A DNA stretch of 64,000 nucleotides, taken from Lachnospiraceae bacterium AC3007 (lineage in GTDB: Bacteria > Bacillota > Clostridia > Lachnospirales > Lachnospiraceae). The notes beneath the pieces are model-generated. The model had not been told where the DNA came from and did not search any database. It was given only the letters and a program-made list of their open reading frames with translations. The DNA is taken from the NCBI GenBank assembly GCA_000621405.1, contig JHYK01000003.1, forward strand, positions 124,001 through 188,000, in the 5' to 3' direction. The position numbers were made by a program, and so were the translations under genes. Below, in pieces: positions 24,711-33,718 of this stretch (its first letter is position 1; each line of letters opens with the position of its first letter).

Positions 24711-26357
24711 ATGGCAAGACCTGCACGCAATAAAAAAAGCAACTTCATCGTTCAGGGCGGCCTGCTGGGAGTTGCAGGCATCATAACCCGTATCATAGGC
24801 ATGATATACCGCATCCCCGTGACCAATATCATCGGGGACAAGGGGAACGGATACTATGCTTCGGCATATTATATCTACAATATCATGCTTCTTATATCCT
24901 CATATTCTCTCCCTCTTGCCATATCAAAGGTCGTATCCGCGCGACTTTCCAACAGACAGTATAAGAATGCGAATAAGGTTTTCAGAGGAGGACTGATCTT
25001 TGCCTCTATTACAGGAGGCATAGCCGGTCTTGTCGTGCTTTTCGGAGCCGATGCCCTTGCAGGTCTTTTATCAGAGCCTCTTTCAGCCATAGCTTTAAGG
25101 ATCTTTGCACCGACTCTTTTGATAGTCGCCATCATGGGAGTCTTCAGGGGATATTTTCAGGGCATGGGCAACATGGTCCCTACTGCCGTATCTCAGATCA
25201 TAGAGCAGATAATCAATGCGATAATAAGCATCGTTGCAGCGAAGTCTTTATTTGAGTACGGATCGAAGACGGCGGCTCTGCTTCGCAATGAGGATCTGTC
25301 ATACGCATACGGAGCGGCAGGCAGCACTCTGGGCACCAGTGTGGGCGCTTTTTCCGCACTGCTTTTCCTTGTGGCTCTTTATTTCCTCGTAGCTTCCCGT
25401 CTGTCAAAGAAATATGTAAGCGATGACACCAGATACGTGGAGAGCTACGGGACTGTTATGAAGCTGATACTGCTCACTGTGCTTCCCGTTATCCTTTCCA
25501 CCGCGATATACAATATCAACGATATAATGGATAATTTCATTTTTAACCATATGATGGAAGCAAAGGGACTGGGCGCTGAGAAAACAGCGATCTGGGGAGT
25601 CTATACCGGTAAGGCAAAACTGCTCCTTAATGTCCCGATAGCGCTGGCTAATTCCATGTCGGCATCGACTGTCCCTGCGCTGGCTTCCTGCATAGCTTCG
25701 GATAACATGAAGGGGGCGAGAAAGAGGATAAGTGCCGCAATGCGCTTCACCATGATAATATCCTATCCCTGCGCGGTAGGCCTCTTTGTTCTGGCGGATC
25801 CTATCATCAATCTGCTCTTTTCCGGTGAGACGGCTCTTGCCGCATCGCTCATGAGAGCAGCTGCGGTAACTGTCATGACTTATTCCGTATCCACTCTCTC
25901 AAACGGTATGCTGCAGGGAATAGGCAGGATGAACCTTCCCGTCAAGAATGCCGTGATCTCACTTGTACTCCATATCGGAGCTCTTATAGCGCTTATGAAG
26001 TATACCGATCTTGGAATATATGCTGTCGTTATCTCCACGATAGTCTTTTCGCTCTCCATGTGCCTTCTGAACAGTCTTTCTTTAAGGCATGCCATATCCT
26101 ACAGACAGGAGAAAGTAGGGACTTTCTTCCTTCCTGCGATCTCAGCTGTCGTCATGGGTGTAGTGATCTTCGTGCTCTGGAAGCTTCTGTCTTTATTTAC
26201 CGGATATATGATACAGACGCTGCTTCCCATCATCGTAGGATCCGTAGTGTATGCTGTATGTATCCTGAAGCTCAGAGTGGTAAAGGAGGAGGAGCTCTAC
26301 GAACTGCCGATGGGCAGCAGGATAGTGCGCATGGCCAAGAGCTTCGGGTTCTTATGA
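24711..26357 (+). CDS. MATE-fold polysaccharide/lipid II flippase (SpoVB/MurJ-like)
   Basis: 548 aa with about 14 membrane helices. The N-terminal motif FIVQGGLLGVAGIITRIIGM followed by RIPVTNIIGDKGNGYYASAY, and FRGYFQGMGNMVPTAVSQII, are typical of the SpoVB/YtgP group of the MVF flippases. It likely moves lipid-linked cell-wall or polysaccharide precursors across the membrane. Presence of a SpoVB-like protein does not by itself mean sporulation; these paralogues occur in non-sporing relatives. Its stop overlaps the next start by 4 bp (ATGA). Confidence 0.92.
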   Translation: MARPARNKKSNFIVQGGLLGVAGIITRIIGMIYRIPVTNIIGDKGNGYYASAYYIYNIMLLISSYSLPLAISKVVSARLSNRQYKNANKVFRGGLIFASITGGIAGLVVLFGADALAGLLSEPLSAIALRIFAPTLLIVAIMGVFRGYFQGMGNMVPTAVSQIIEQIINAIISIVAAKSLFEYGSKTAALLRNEDLSYAYGAAGSTLGTSVGAFSALLFLVALYFLVASRLSKKYVSDDTRYVESYGTVMKLILLTVLPVILSTAIYNINDIMDNFIFNHMMEAKGLGAEKTAIWGVYTGKAKLLLNVPIALANSMSASTVPALASCIASDNMKGARKRISAAMRFTMIISYPCAVGLFVLADPIINLLFSGETALAASLMRAAAVTVMTYSVSTLSNGMLQGIGRMNLPVKNAVISLVLHIGALIALMKYTDLGIYAVVISTIVFSLSMCLLNSLSLRHAISYRQEKVGTFFLPAISAVVMGVVIFVLWKLLSLFTGYMIQTLLPIIVGSVVYAVCILKLRVVKEEELYELPMGSRIVRMAKSFGFL

Positions 26358-27577
26358 GTAAGGGATCTGTAAGAGTCTCGGTCATCGGTGCCGGCGCATC
26401 AGGCATGGCAGGAGCGATATCATCGGCCATGGCAGGAGCATGTGTTACTGTCTTTGAGCACAGAGAATCTCCTCTTAAAAAGCTTCTCATCACCGGAAAC
26501 GGCAAATGTAATTTCACAAATAAAAGCATAGACAGGTCATGCTATCATTCCTCTACCGATGAGGGATTTATCGACGAACTGCTGTCAGGATTTAATACGG
26601 ATGACTGTATAGCCTTCCTTGAAGGGATGGGCATAAGAGCGAGAGAAAGACGCGGATGCTTATATCCCTACCCGGATACTGCAGAATCCGTCCGCTCAGC
26701 ATTGCTTATGCAGGCGAAGAGCCTTGGGATCACCATCATCACGGACTGCGGGGATATGGATGTCAGGGAGTGTGATGACGGCACCTTTTCATTGAACTGT
26801 AAAGGACAGACTTATGTATCCGATTCTCTTATCATAGCCTGCGGCAGCTGTGTCTCTCCGAATACGGGCTCCGACGGGTCGGGCTACGGATTGCTGAGAC
26901 AGCTTGGAGCAGATCTTACCGATATCTCTCCGGCGCTTACGCCTCTTGTGACCTTGGAGGATCTTACATCCATCAAAGGGATAAGATGCGATGCCGCACT
27001 TAAGCTTCTTGATGCCAAAGGTTCAGTCGTGGAAGTATCCTCCGGCGAACTTCAGCCTTTCGATGGCGGTCTCTCCGGGATCTGCGCCATGGATATTTCT
27101 TCCGCTGCGTGCAGGATGCTGAAAAGGGGTGATAGAGCTTTTGTGGAGGCTGATCTGTATCCTGTGACCGACGATGAAGGTTTTATGGATGAGATCAAAA
27201 GCAGAATGCGCTTGTTTCCGGACAGGGATCTTGCGGGGTGTCTTATCGGACTTTTCCCCAAAAAACTCATTAATTACCTTGTGCATCCCGTAGATACAAG
27301 ACGTGAAGACTATCTTGATAATCTCTTAAAGAGAGTCAAGCATCTGAGATTTGAACTGAAAGAGGAGATGACCGAGGATTTTTCCCGCGCCCAGACAGTG
27401 TCGGGCGGGGTGCCTCTTTGCGATATTGATCAGCATTGCATGCTCAAAGATCACAGAGGCATATATGTTACCGGAGAACTTCTCGATGCAGACGGTATCT
27501 GCGGAGGATATAATCTTCATTTTGCTTTTGCTACAGGCTGTATCGCGGGTAAAAGCGCAGCTGGGAGTCTTGTATGA
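26354..27577 (+). CDS. HI0933-family FAD/NAD(P)-dependent oxidoreductase (BaiN-like)
   Basis: 407 aa from the ATG at 26354. I chose this start, not an earlier in-frame one at 26060, because it overlaps the flippase stop by 4 bp and the dinucleotide-binding motif VSVIGAGASGMAGAISSAMAG follows at once. Further family motifs: LKKLLITGNGKCNFTN and near the C-terminus GIYVTGELLDADGICGGYN. It is a cytosolic flavoprotein; relatives include BaiN, but a bile acid role is not shown here. Confidence 0.92.
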   Translation: MSKGSVRVSVIGAGASGMAGAISSAMAGACVTVFEHRESPLKKLLITGNGKCNFTNKSIDRSCYHSSTDEGFIDELLSGFNTDDCIAFLEGMGIRARERRGCLYPYPDTAESVRSALLMQAKSLGITIITDCGDMDVRECDDGTFSLNCKGQTYVSDSLIIACGSCVSPNTGSDGSGYGLLRQLGADLTDISPALTPLVTLEDLTSIKGIRCDAALKLLDAKGSVVEVSSGELQPFDGGLSGICAMDISSAACRMLKRGDRAFVEADLYPVTDDEGFMDEIKSRMRLFPDRDLAGCLIGLFPKKLINYLVHPVDTRREDYLDNLLKRVKHLRFELKEEMTEDFSRAQTVSGGVPLCDIDQHCMLKDHRGIYVTGELLDADGICGGYNLHFAFATGCIAGKSAAGSLV

Positions 27578-29250
27578 AGTTCCTCAGGTCGCATATCAGA
27601 TGGCAGTTATCATTTCTTTTCGGCGCTTTATTCGGAGCGTTTATATTTCTGATCCTGTACGGCTTCGGTGTGCTTAATGTGCAGAATGAAGACTGGCTGC
27701 TCACGGGCTGGTATGATCTCTCCCAGCATTATGTAGGATGGAAGCTCTACAGGGCTTCGGGATGGCATTTTCCCATAGGTCTTTGTGATACCAGCTTTTA
27801 TCCATATCTAGCATCTGTGATATATACGGATTCCATACCGCTCGTGTCATTATTCTTCAAGATACTGTCACCGGTACTGCCGGAGACATTTCAGTTTTTC
27901 GGGTGGTACGGTTTGTTCTGCTTTATGATGCAGGGCGGTATCAGCAAGCTCATATTGAGGCGCATCACAACAAATGAAGCCTCATGCTTTATCTGCTCGA
28001 TCCCTTTCGTCTACTGTGCCCCTGTATGGCAGAGGATGTATTACCATACGGCTCTTGCCTCGCATTATCTTATACTTCTTGCGATCATGCTCTTTATGTA
28101 CAGGGACAGGATCGATTCAATGGTTAAAAGGATAATATGCTGGTGCGTCCTTGGCATGCTCTGCATTACGATACATTTCACGATATACGGCATCGTATCA
28201 GTAATGCTCGTAGGATATGCTCTTCTTGAGTCTCTTCTGGCCGAAAGGAAAAAAGTGCCTGTGATGATCCTGTATATCGCGTCGTATCTTGCGGCGACGC
28301 TGTTTGCATTCTATCTTTTCGGAGGTTTCTACGGTAATATCTCCGGCGCATCCGACGGGCTTGGTGTATACAGCGCCAATCTCAATTCACTTTTCAATCC
28401 GATCGATTATTCACTGATAATAAAAGAGTTCCCGCTCATAGAATGCCAGTATGAAGGTCTGTCATATGTCGGGATAATGTCGATGGTCCTTCTGGTGCCT
28501 GCATCTGCTTATATATTCACACATATCAGGGAGATCTGGAGCAGTAAGAAAGAGTGGATCATATCCATATCAGTGACAGCATTTATCCTTGTCGTTATCG
28601 CTCTGTCACCGAAGGTGTCATTCGGATCCCATGTCCTGTATGAGATACCTCTGCCGGAATTCATATTCAATGCATGGAGTCTCTTCAGGGCTTCGGGCAG
28701 ATTCCTATGGCCGGTCATGTATCTTGTGATACTGCTATCTATCTATTATTCGCGTTTCGGGATCAGGAAGTACTATCCGCAGCTTATCATCTTTGCCTGT
28801 ATCCTCCAGCTGTATGAATTCACAGGCAAGGTTTATGAGATTTCCGATACATACAGGTCACCGAAGAAAGCCAGATATTCTGCGGATATGCTCGATCTCT
28901 ACGACTTTGGCGGGATAAGTCACGTCCAGTTCATGCATGATTATTATTTCGGTGAATTCTACGGTGATGAAGTAAGGGATCAGATGATAGGCTACACGCA
29001 GTTCGCTCTGAGACACGGGATGACTGTCAGTAACTTCCATTTCTCAAGAGATGATATGGATCTTGTAAGGGAGAGGATAAGCGAGTGTGAAGAGAAGCTT
29101 GAGATGCAGGAGGGCGACAAAGATACGATGTATGTATTCAGGACAGAGGATGTATCCCTTGAAGAGCTCAGGAAAAAATATCCTGATATGTATGATATCA
29201 CCACTGAAAATGAGATCATACTGACATCGGAAAGGCTTGGCGGCATATGA
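27574..29250 (+). CDS. DUF6311-like multi-span membrane protein
   Basis: 558 aa. About ten or more membrane helices (roughly residues 10-400) and a soluble C-terminal domain (about 420-558). The early pattern HYVGWKLYRASGWHFPIGL ... SVIYTDSIPLVSLFFKIL ... FQFFGWYGLFCFMMQGG fits DUF6311, a GT-C-like family of unknown substrate. It is probably linked to cell-envelope glycan assembly, like the flippase two genes upstream. Both borders overlap by 4 bp with flavoprotein genes, so it sits in the operon core. Confidence 0.8.
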   Translation: MKFLRSHIRWQLSFLFGALFGAFIFLILYGFGVLNVQNEDWLLTGWYDLSQHYVGWKLYRASGWHFPIGLCDTSFYPYLASVIYTDSIPLVSLFFKILSPVLPETFQFFGWYGLFCFMMQGGISKLILRRITTNEASCFICSIPFVYCAPVWQRMYYHTALASHYLILLAIMLFMYRDRIDSMVKRIICWCVLGMLCITIHFTIYGIVSVMLVGYALLESLLAERKKVPVMILYIASYLAATLFAFYLFGGFYGNISGASDGLGVYSANLNSLFNPIDYSLIIKEFPLIECQYEGLSYVGIMSMVLLVPASAYIFTHIREIWSSKKEWIISISVTAFILVVIALSPKVSFGSHVLYEIPLPEFIFNAWSLFRASGRFLWPVMYLVILLSIYYSRFGIRKYYPQLIIFACILQLYEFTGKVYEISDTYRSPKKARYSADMLDLYDFGGISHVQFMHDYYFGEFYGDEVRDQMIGYTQFALRHGMTVSNFHFSRDDMDLVRERISECEEKLEMQEGDKDTMYVFRTEDVSLEELRKKYPDMYDITTENEIILTSERLGGI

Positions 29251-30818
29251 TCAGGATAAATGAGATAAAAGTCCCCGAAGGCTCGGATACAGAGCATGTG
29301 AAAAAGAAAATCGCACATCTCTTAAGGATCGACGCCTCAGAGATAAAGGATCTTAAGGTTCTCAAATGCTCAAAGGATGCAAGGAACAGGAGCAGTATCC
29401 TCGATGTATATTCCGTGTCATTAAGTCATAAGAATGAAGCCCAGCTTGTAAAAAGAGCTAAAAGACCGAATGTGATGCTCTATTCCGAAGAGACATACAG
29501 ACTGCCTGAAAAAAGAGAGTCAAAAAGCTCCCTGCGCCCTGTCGTTGCCGGCTTTGGTCCTGCCGGGATCTTCACTGCGCTGATCCTTGCCATGGCCGGT
29601 GAGAAACCTCTTGTGATAGAAAGAGGGAAGCCGGTGGAAGAGCGCATCGGTGATCTTGAAAGATTCTTTGAAAAAGGCGTACTCGATCCTGATTCAAATG
29701 CCCAGTTCGGAGAGGGAGGAGCAGGGACCTTTTCGGACGGCAAGCTGTCCACCGGTATAAAAGACAGGGCAGGGAGAAAAGACTTTATCCTGAAGACTCT
29801 CATAAAGCACGGCGCCGATGAGGCCATACTCACGTCAAAGCATCCTCATATCGGAAGTGACAGGCTGATAAGCATAATCCCGTCCTTAAGACATGAGATA
29901 GAATCATATGGCGGCGAGATAAGGTTTTGTACCGCGCTTACATCCATCGACGCGGAAGGCGGAGCCTTAAAGAGGATATGCATAAAGAACGATAAGGAAG
30001 AGTGGATCGAGTGCAGGGATCTCTTTCTGTGTCTTGGACATTCCGCGAGAGATACCGTTAAGATGCTCTATGACAGCGGCCTTTCAATGGAGGCCAAAGC
30101 CTTTGCCGTCGGGGTAAGGGCAGAGCATGCAAGAGGGATGATAGATGATGCCATGGGCTATAAAAGCGCAAGCTATAAGCTCACATATCACTGCAGGGAC
30201 GGTCGCGGCGTATATTCTTTCTGCATGTGTCCCGGCGGTTATGTGATAAATGCTTCTTCCGAGCCGGGACATCTCGTGGTCAACGGCATGAGCCTTTCCG
30301 CAAGAGATGCCGCAAACTCTAATTCCGCTATAGTCTGTACCGTTACTCCTTCTGATTACGCTTCTTACGGATCCGATCCGCTTTCGGGGATCGGTTTTCA
30401 GAGAGATCTTGAGAAGAAGGCATATGAAGAATGCAGCGGATCCATACCTTATCAGAGATTTGAGGATTTTACCAGGAACCTGACATCCGAAAGCTTCGGA
30501 CACATCAGGCCCTGCTGTAAGGGAAGATACGGTATGGGAAATATAAGAAATATTTTACCGGACACCATCAGTGATGATATAATCGAGGCGATGTACTCAT
30601 TTTCAGGCAGGATACAGGGATTTGATGACGGAGATACTCTTTTTGCTGCCATTGAGAGCAGGACATCTTCTCCGGTCAGGATATTGAGAGGAGAGGACAT
30701 GCAGTCAGTCAGCATCCGCGGAATATATCCTGCAGGTGAGGGAGCGGGATATGCGGGAGGCATAATGTCAGCTGCCATAGACGGAATGAAGGCTGCCGAG
30801 ACATATATATCAGGATAA
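29247..30818 (+). CDS. COG2509-type FAD-dependent dehydrogenase
   Basis: 523 aa. An N-terminal ferredoxin-like part (about 1-90, MIRINEIKVP ... RIDASEI) precedes an FAD Rossmann site PVVAGFGPAGIFTALILAMA, then the conserved DPDSNAQFGEGGAGTFSDGK and later SFCMCPGGYVINASSEPG. The C-terminal GIYPAGEGAGYAGGIMSAA also fits the uncharacterised FAD-dependent dehydrogenase family. Substrate unknown. It starts within the end of the DUF6311 gene; proB follows after 9 bp. Confidence 0.93.
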   Translation: MIRINEIKVPEGSDTEHVKKKIAHLLRIDASEIKDLKVLKCSKDARNRSSILDVYSVSLSHKNEAQLVKRAKRPNVMLYSEETYRLPEKRESKSSLRPVVAGFGPAGIFTALILAMAGEKPLVIERGKPVEERIGDLERFFEKGVLDPDSNAQFGEGGAGTFSDGKLSTGIKDRAGRKDFILKTLIKHGADEAILTSKHPHIGSDRLISIIPSLRHEIESYGGEIRFCTALTSIDAEGGALKRICIKNDKEEWIECRDLFLCLGHSARDTVKMLYDSGLSMEAKAFAVGVRAEHARGMIDDAMGYKSASYKLTYHCRDGRGVYSFCMCPGGYVINASSEPGHLVVNGMSLSARDAANSNSAIVCTVTPSDYASYGSDPLSGIGFQRDLEKKAYEECSGSIPYQRFEDFTRNLTSESFGHIRPCCKGRYGMGNIRNILPDTISDDIIEAMYSFSGRIQGFDDGDTLFAAIESRTSSPVRILRGEDMQSVSIRGIYPAGEGAGYAGGIMSAAIDGMKAAETYISG

Positions 30819-30827
30819 GGTTTTGTA

Positions 30828-31694
30828 ATGAGGGATTTCGCATCAAAGAAAAGAATAGTGATAAAGATCGGATCCTCCTCCATAACCCACAAGGAGACGG
30901 GTGGAGCCGATCTTGTAAGGCTTGAAAAGCTCGTAAGGGAGCTGACGGACCTGCATAACGGTGGAAAGGATGTGGTCCTTGTTTCTTCGGGAGCCATCTC
31001 CGTTGGCCTGAAAGCGGCGCATATCAGAGGCATATATTATGACGGCACAGGCAAGAGTGAAGGCCCTGATGAGAAGCTTAAGCTCAAGCAGGCTGCTGCC
31101 GCCATCGGTCAGGCGCGTCTTATGATGATGTACCAGAAGCTTTTCTCGGAATATAACCAGATGACGGCTCAGGTCCTTATGACGAAGCACACCATAGTGG
31201 ACAATGTGAACAGATTCAATGCGCGTAATACCTTTGAAGAGCTTCTGACGCTTGGTGCCATTCCTGTAGTGAATGAGAATGATACCATAGCGACATATGA
31301 GATAGAATTCGGAGACAACGATACACTGTCCGCCATAGTCGCGGCTCTTATAGATGCGGATCTTCTGATACTGCTCTCGGATATAGACGGTCTGTATACC
31401 GATGATCCTCATGCAGATCCTGAAGCCAAGCTGATACGGGAGATAGAAAAGCTTGATGAAAGGATCGAAGGATTTGCCAAAGGCAGTACGGGAAGCCTCA
31501 TGGGAACCGGAGGTATGGCCACGAAGATCGCAGCTGCTCGTATTGCTTCTGCTTCCGGCTGTGATATGGTGATAGCCAATGCCAATGATCTTGCCAATAT
31601 CCACAGGATAGCAGCCGGTGACGAGATTGGGACATATATTCACTCCGATAAGAGCCGGGATTTCTTCATTGAGGATTTTATTAACGAAGGATGA
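30828..31694 (+). CDS. proB: Glutamate 5-kinase, short form without PUA domain
   Basis: 288 aa. Phosphorylates glutamate at the gamma carboxyl, first step to proline. Amino acid kinase fold: RIVIKIGSSSITHKE at the N-terminus, VVLVSSGAISVGLKA, VPVV-like AIPVVNENDTIATYEIEFGDND, LLILLSDIDGLYTDDPH and GTGGMATKIAAARIA. It stops after the kinase domain, so no PUA domain is present. proA is not adjacent in this window. The end overlaps the next start by 4 bp. Confidence 0.95.
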   Translation: MRDFASKKRIVIKIGSSSITHKETGGADLVRLEKLVRELTDLHNGGKDVVLVSSGAISVGLKAAHIRGIYYDGTGKSEGPDEKLKLKQAAAAIGQARLMMMYQKLFSEYNQMTAQVLMTKHTIVDNVNRFNARNTFEELLTLGAIPVVNENDTIATYEIEFGDNDTLSAIVAALIDADLLILLSDIDGLYTDDPHADPEAKLIREIEKLDERIEGFAKGSTGSLMGTGGMATKIAAARIASASGCDMVIANANDLANIHRIAAGDEIGTYIHSDKSRDFFIEDFINEG

Positions 31695-32263
31695 TAACTG
31701 ACGAGGCGAAGGAAGCCGTAAGGCGCAGAATACTCGATAAGAGAAAAGGCCTTGGTCCTTCATACAGGCAAGAGGCGTCGGATATCATAAGAGACCATGT
31801 GATAAGCCTTAATGAATGGAAGAGCGCTCATACCGTATATCTCTACATGAATACGGGAAGCGAGGTCTCCACGGAGGCGCTTATTAAGGAGGCTCTGTCA
31901 GAGGGGAAGGCGGTCTACCTTCCGAAGGTGACATCATCGTCCGGCATGTCCTTTTACAGGATATACTCAGTCCGGGATCTGAGGGAGGGTGCTTTCGGGA
32001 TATTGGAGCCGGATATCTGCGAGGCAGGCTCTGCAGAAGATGATGAGCCTGATATTGTAGTGGTACCGTGCGTTGCCTGCGATGCGGCAGGACACAGGAT
32101 GGGGCACGGAAGAGGATATTACGACAGATTTTTTGGCAGGATCAAAGGCGGAGTAAAGATATGCACGGCATTTGACTGTCAGATGGAGAATGAGATAATA
32201 ACAGATGAGCATGATGTGGATATGGATATCATCATCACGGAATCAGGGATCATAAGGATATGA
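31691..32263 (+). CDS. 5-formyltetrahydrofolate cyclo-ligase
   Basis: 190 aa. Converts 5-formyl-THF to 5,10-methenyl-THF with ATP in the cytosol. The C-terminal signature GHRMGHGRGYYDRFFGRIKG is diagnostic, and the N-terminal basic segment VRRRILDKRKGLGPSYRQEA fits ATP binding. It sits between proB and miaB with 4-bp overlaps on both sides. Confidence 0.94.
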   Translation: MITDEAKEAVRRRILDKRKGLGPSYRQEASDIIRDHVISLNEWKSAHTVYLYMNTGSEVSTEALIKEALSEGKAVYLPKVTSSSGMSFYRIYSVRDLREGAFGILEPDICEAGSAEDDEPDIVVVPCVACDAAGHRMGHGRGYYDRFFGRIKGGVKICTAFDCQMENEIITDEHDVDMDIIITESGIIRI

Positions 32264-33675
32264 CAAAGGATAACAGTCTCAAGGAGACTAAGAGACAGAT
32301 CGAATTCATGCATAAAGCGGGTAAGATAGTGGAGCAGAGGTCAAAGGCTCTTTCAAGACCTCTTTATGCCATGACCGTAACCTTCGGCTGTCAGATGAAT
32401 TTCAGGGATTCCGAGAAGATAGACGGCGCTCTGAGAGAGATGGGTTTTTTGAAAGCATCCTCCGAGGAGCAGGCAGATGTTCTTATTTACAATACCTGTA
32501 CTGTCCGTGAAAATGCCGACAAGAGGCTCTTCGGAAGACTTGGCGTATGTAAGGCCTACAAGAATAAGAACAAGAACATGATAATAGGCGTCTGCGGATG
32601 CATGATGCAGGAGAAGCAGGTCGTCGACAGGATCAAAAAAGAATATCCCCATGTGGACCTGATCTTCGGTACCCACAATATCTTTGCTTTTTCCGAATTA
32701 TTGTATAAGAAAATGTCTGAAGGCGGTTTTGTCGCAGATATCCTTGAGAGTACAGACAAGATAGTCGAGGATCTTCCCACTGAGAGGAAGTATTCCTTCA
32801 AGACAGGTATCAATATCATGTTCGGCTGCGACAATTTCTGCACCTACTGTATAGTCCCCTATGTGAGGGGAAGGGAGAGGAGCAGGAAGCCGGCGGACAT
32901 CGTCGATGAGATAAAGAGGGCCGCCGATGACGGAGTAAAGGAGATCATGCTCCTCGGTCAGAATGTCAATTCCTACGGCAAGGGCCTTGACACGGATGTG
33001 ACATTTGCAAAGCTTCTTAAGGAAGCAGCGTCCGTGGACGGGATAAGACGCATAAGATTCATGACGTCCCATCCGAAGGATCTTTCGGATGAGCTCATTG
33101 AGGTTATGGCTGAGAACGAGAACATAGCCCGTCATATCCATCTTCCCCTTCAGTCCGGCTCCGACAGGATACTGGAAGCCATGAACAGGCATTATACGAG
33201 GGAAGGCTATATCAGTCTTACGGAAAAGCTGAAGAAGGCTGTTCCCGATATCGCCATTACGACAGACATCATAGTCGGTTTTCCTGGTGAGGACGTGCAG
33301 GATGTATCCGATACGATCGATGTCATAGAACAGGTGGGCTTTGACGGGGCCTTTACCTTTGAGTATTCTCCCCGGACCGGGACTGCGGCCGCCAAAATGG
33401 AGCAGCTCGACAAGGGCTTTGTGCAGGAGAATTTTGACAGAGTCTTAAAGACCGTACATAAGGTAGCATGGGAGAGGTCCAGGAGATTTGAAGGACGGGT
33501 CATGGAAGTCCTTATAGAAGGTGAGGACGAGAAGGATCCCGAAAGGTATACCGGAAGGATCTCTCAGAATAACGTAGTGCATTTCCCAAAGAGCGGGTAT
33601 CACGTGGGTGATCTGGTCCAAGTCAGGCTTGATGAATGCAGGGGGTTTTATTATAATGGAACGGTAGTGCCTTAA
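32260..33675 (+). CDS. miaB: tRNA-2-methylthio-N6-dimethylallyladenosine synthase
   Basis: 471 aa. Radical SAM methylthiotransferase acting on i6A37 of tRNA. The N-terminal UPF0004 domain has the three auxiliary-cluster cysteines (FGCQMN, YNTCTVREN, GVCGCMMQE). The radical SAM motif is CDNFCTYC (Cx3Cx2C), followed by VPYVRGRERSR. The C-terminal TRAM domain ends at about 471. miaA, which makes the i6A substrate, is nearby at 40153 but in a different transcription unit. Confidence 0.97.
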   Translation: MTKDNSLKETKRQIEFMHKAGKIVEQRSKALSRPLYAMTVTFGCQMNFRDSEKIDGALREMGFLKASSEEQADVLIYNTCTVRENADKRLFGRLGVCKAYKNKNKNMIIGVCGCMMQEKQVVDRIKKEYPHVDLIFGTHNIFAFSELLYKKMSEGGFVADILESTDKIVEDLPTERKYSFKTGINIMFGCDNFCTYCIVPYVRGRERSRKPADIVDEIKRAADDGVKEIMLLGQNVNSYGKGLDTDVTFAKLLKEAASVDGIRRIRFMTSHPKDLSDELIEVMAENENIARHIHLPLQSGSDRILEAMNRHYTREGYISLTEKLKKAVPDIAITTDIIVGFPGEDVQDVSDTIDVIEQVGFDGAFTFEYSPRTGTAAAKMEQLDKGFVQENFDRVLKTVHKVAWERSRRFEGRVMEVLIEGEDEKDPERYTGRISQNNVVHFPKSGYHVGDLVQVRLDECRGFYYNGTVVP

Positions 33676-33718
33676 GGCGCTGCATATATTTTATTTCTTT
33701 ACATGGGGGTAATTTCAA

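Noticed and set aside
23887-24726. A 279-codon minus-strand open frame opposite the DUF3048 gene
   Set aside because: The plus-strand lipoprotein has a signal, lipobox and domain motifs; the minus frame is low-quality sequence.
26060-26353. A 5' extension of the HI0933-family gene
   Set aside because: It would overlap the flippase by almost 300 bp and adds sequence unlike the family; the ATG at 26354 fits the 4-bp overlap and the FAD motif.
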